Positions 5,179-7,235 of a stretch of 7,235 nucleotides of DNA are shown here, one piece after another. The DNA is from Planctomycetaceae bacterium (GTDB lineage: Bacteria; Planctomycetota; Phycisphaerae; Phycisphaerales; SM1A02), in contig JAIYCA010000221.1 in the NCBI GenBank assembly GCA_027488265.1, positions 1 to 7,235 on the forward strand, written 5' to 3'. How positions within the stretch are numbered: position 1 is the stretch's first letter; every line of letters begins with the position of its first letter. The notes below the pieces were generated by a model, which was not told the DNA's origin, searched no databases, and saw only the letters and a list, made by a program, of their open reading frames with translations. A program made the translations under genes and the position numbers.

Positions 5179-6132
5179 ATGACCCCGATGCCCGCGCTTG
5201 CCATCGTCGCACTCTGTGCGTCACACGCTGTTCCCAGTTTCACGGCGCCCGCCTTCGCACAATCGACGCCGCCTGCGGCAACAGCACCCGAGTCGCCAGC
5301 CAAACCAACACGGAAAGACCTCGAGCGCGCCGCCGAACGCGGCGACACCAGCGCGATGTACCAACTCGGCCTGCTCGCCGAAGTCGAGGGCGATCACGCG
5401 AACGCCTCGAAGCAGTTCCGGCTTGCGTCAGAGAAGGGCGACGCTCGCGCGATGACGCGCTACGCGTATCTCCTCTCGTACGGCCTCGGCACGCCGCGCG
5501 ATGAAGCGGCAGCGGCGTCGTGGTATCGCCGCGCGGCTGAACTCGGTGAAGCAGAAGCGATGTCGAATCTCGGCCTCATGCTCGCGAATGGCCGCGGCGT
5601 TGCGCAAAACGACAGCGAGGCGGTCGAGTGGTATCGGCGCTCTGCGGAGAAGGGCAACGCGGCCGGCATGTTCAACCTTGGCTCGATGTACGCGCGCGGC
5701 CGTGGCGTCGCGCAGAGCGATGCCGAAGCCTTCACCTGGTACACGCGCGCCGCTGAGAAAAAGAACGCGCCCGCGATGAACAACCTCGGCGAGATGTACG
5801 CGAACGGTCGCGGAGTCGCGGCCGACGAAGCGAAAGCCGTCGAGTGGTACACCCGCGCGGCCGACGCGGGAAGCGCCGAAGCGATGTGCAATCTCGCGCT
5901 CGCCTACGCGCAAGCGAAGGGCATCGCGCGCGACCTCCCCGAAGCGCACTTCTGGGCGAGCCTCGCGGCTGCGAGCGGTAGCGGCGAGCCACGCACGCGC
6001 GGTGAACAACTCACGAAGCGTCTCGCGGCGCAGATTCCTGCGGAGAAAACTGCAGAATCGCGTGCGCGTGTTACGAAGTGGATCGCCGCGCGTGCGGTTC
6101 CGATCTCCGGCGGATCGCCCACGAAGCCGTAA
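5179..6132 (+). CDS. Secreted Sel1-repeat (TPR-like) protein
   Basis: Probably a periplasmic protein-protein interaction scaffold; Sel1 repeats form a superhelix of paired helices and give no catalytic activity of their own. The 317-residue product begins with a hydrophobic signal-like segment (about 5-27) with likely cleavage after AFA, before QST; its n-region has no Lys or Arg, which is unusual. A Pro/Ala-rich linker (30-44) follows. Six Sel1 repeats start at about residues 55, 87, 123, 159, 195 and 231; from 87 on the period is exactly 36 residues, with the typical AM..LG.MYA.GRGV...D..A..WY.RAAE pattern. The first repeat is about 32 residues and lacks the GRGV turn. A basic helical tail (about 270-307) and a short disordered end finish it. 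ATG 5179 gives the signal segment and fits the promoter-like sequence just upstream. Partner unknown. Sel1 call is firm. Confidence 0.93.
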   Translation: MTPMPALAIVALCASHAVPSFTAPAFAQSTPPAATAPESPAKPTRKDLERAAERGDTSAMYQLGLLAEVEGDHANASKQFRLASEKGDARAMTRYAYLLSYGLGTPRDEAAAASWYRRAAELGEAEAMSNLGLMLANGRGVAQNDSEAVEWYRRSAEKGNAAGMFNLGSMYARGRGVAQSDAEAFTWYTRAAEKKNAPAMNNLGEMYANGRGVAADEAKAVEWYTRAADAGSAEAMCNLALAYAQAKGIARDLPEAHFWASLAAASGSGEPRTRGEQLTKRLAAQIPAEKTAESRARVTKWIAARAVPISGGSPTKP

Positions 6133-6136
6133 GCGT

Positions 6137-7235
6137 TCAGATCAAACCTTGCGTTTTCAGCGTGCAACCAAGCAGTTTGTAGAGAACGCGCGCACCAACA
6201 TTCGCGTTCCAATCTTCGCCGCGCGCGCCAGGCTCCACTTCGCAAAGATCGAAACCAACTTCGCGCTTGTCTTTTTTCGCAAGCACTTCGAGTAGGTGGC
6301 AAACCTCGGGGAAGGTGAGCCCGCCGGGCACGGGCGTACCCGTGTTGGGGCAATGCTCGGGCGTGAGACCGTCGATATCGAACGAGATGTAGACCTCGTT
6401 CGGCAAGCGCTTCACGATGTCCTTTGAGATCGCATTCCACGAGCCGCGCGCACCGCCCGCAAACGCGCGATCGCGCAGGTGTTGATCGTAGAAACACTCG
6501 ACGCGGCCCTTCGATTGCTCGACGAATGCGCGCTCGCGCGAGCCGAAATCGCGGATACCCACTTGCACAAGTTTGCCGACCTTCGGAAGGCGCGTCATCA
6601 CGTTGTGGAAGATGCTCGCGTGCGAGAAGGAGAAGCCTTCGAACGCGTCGCGCAAATCCGCATGCGCATCAATCTGCAAGACGCCGAGACCAGGATGGCG
6701 CTCCGCGAGTTCGGCGATCAAACCGAACGGACTCGCGTGATCACCGCCGAGGAGCGCAGGAATCGCGCCACGATCGAGAATCGCGCGCGCTTCTTTCGCG
6801 ACATGCGCGTTCACGCGTGCGCTTGCCGCGTTCACCGCTGCGAGTGCCTTCGCATGCGCGCGATTGCCCTCCTCGGCGCCGCCCGCTGCAATCACGGGCT
6901 CGGCCGCTGCGCGCGCCTTCTTCGAGAGTGCTGCGATTTCACGCGGAATCGGCAGCATCGTGAAGCCCGCGCGCCAAATCGCGCCGTACTGGAGATCTTC
7001 AAGATCGACTTGTTTGCTCGCTTCAAGTACCGCTGCTGGCCCCGCCGCGGTGCCTGGGCGGTAGCTCGTCGTTGCATCGAACGGCACAGGAATCACGACG
7101 AGGTTCGCCTCGGCGACGCTCGTGGTGAGGCCGAACAAACCATCGCCCGTTGCAGCGGCATCAGGGTCGAAGTTCGCGGGAATCGCGGGAATCGCAGGCG
7201 CATTGCGCGCGGCAGATTTGCGAGATGTCGTCTTG
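6137..7235 (-). CDS. speB: Ureohydrolase of the agmatinase/arginase family, 5' end outside the window
   Basis: Binuclear manganese enzyme of the family that splits urea from guanidino compounds; agmatine to putrescine is the likeliest reaction, so the symbol is provisional. Counting from the TTG at 7136-7138 as residue 1, the six metal ligands are present: His134 (GGDHA), Asp157, His159 and Asp161 (DAHAD), Asp254 and Asp256 (SFDID). Other family marks are SHAS (172-175), VGIRD (193-197), GTPVPGG (267-273) and GFDLCEVEP (295-303). A charged helical insert (about 70-115) precedes the GGDH motif. The frame is open upstream of that TTG to the window edge, adding 32 codons that end in NFDPDAAATGDG, a segment that reads as real protein. 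The true start is therefore probably beyond 7235 and the gene is partial here. Its stop lies 4 nt from that of the convergent Sel1 gene. Cytoplasmic. Family sure, substrate not. Confidence 0.92.
   Translation of the reverse strand, partial: KTTSRKSAARNAPAIPAIPANFDPDAAATGDGLFGLTTSVAEANLVVIPVPFDATTSYRPGTAAGPAAVLEASKQVDLEDLQYGAIWRAGFTMLPIPREIAALSKKARAAAEPVIAAGGAEEGNRAHAKALAAVNAASARVNAHVAKEARAILDRGAIPALLGGDHASPFGLIAELAERHPGLGVLQIDAHADLRDAFEGFSFSHASIFHNVMTRLPKVGKLVQVGIRDFGSRERAFVEQSKGRVECFYDQHLRDRAFAGGARGSWNAISKDIVKRLPNEVYISFDIDGLTPEHCPNTGTPVPGGLTFPEVCHLLEVLAKKDKREVGFDLCEVEPGARGEDWNANVGARVLYKLLGCTLKTQGLI

Overview
The window looks like an ordinary stretch of chromosome from a high-GC bacterium with a Gram-negative type envelope. 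A planctomycete, perhaps of the Phycisphaerae, is the best guess. That rests on a small membrane protein with a CPYCG...CTECG zinc ribbon between membrane helices, a pattern common in planctomycetes, and on the style of the other proteins. It is an inference from protein style, not from a marker gene. No rRNA, tRNA, CRISPR array, transposase, phage gene or defence gene was seen.

Layout, left to right. Positions 9-2140 (minus strand) hold a two-gene ABC exporter operon: the ATPase (1139-2140) comes first, then an ABC-2 type permease (9-1142), joined by an ATGA overlap with a strong ribosome binding site. Positions 2141-2317 are a divergent intergenic region with seven copies of a 15-bp tandem repeat. 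A plus-strand gene (2318-3064) encodes an unrecognised membrane protein with a zinc ribbon. Positions 3065-3244, between two convergent genes, are almost filled by a 170-bp inverted-repeat element (3077-3246) with an unusually symmetric design. An MltA-type lytic transglycosylase lipoprotein follows on the minus strand (3245-4549, possibly to 4684). Divergent from it is a TatA-type translocase subunit (4729-5007) ending in a clear intrinsic terminator. Next comes a secreted Sel1-repeat protein (5179-6132). Last is a minus-strand ureohydrolase of the agmatinase/arginase family (6137-7235) that meets the Sel1 gene tail to tail with 4 bases between stops and runs off the right edge.

The genes do not form one pathway. 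The ABC pair is a clear operon. MltA, TatA and the Sel1 protein all concern the cell envelope or export but are separately transcribed. The ureohydrolase belongs to polyamine or arginine metabolism with upstream sequence outside the window.

The unusual content lies in the intergenic DNA: the two-fold symmetric inverted repeat carrying four GGCACGTGCC palindromes, the 15-bp repeat that almost fuses in frame to the zinc-ribbon gene, and two start regions that look leaderless. No new multi-gene system could be supported.
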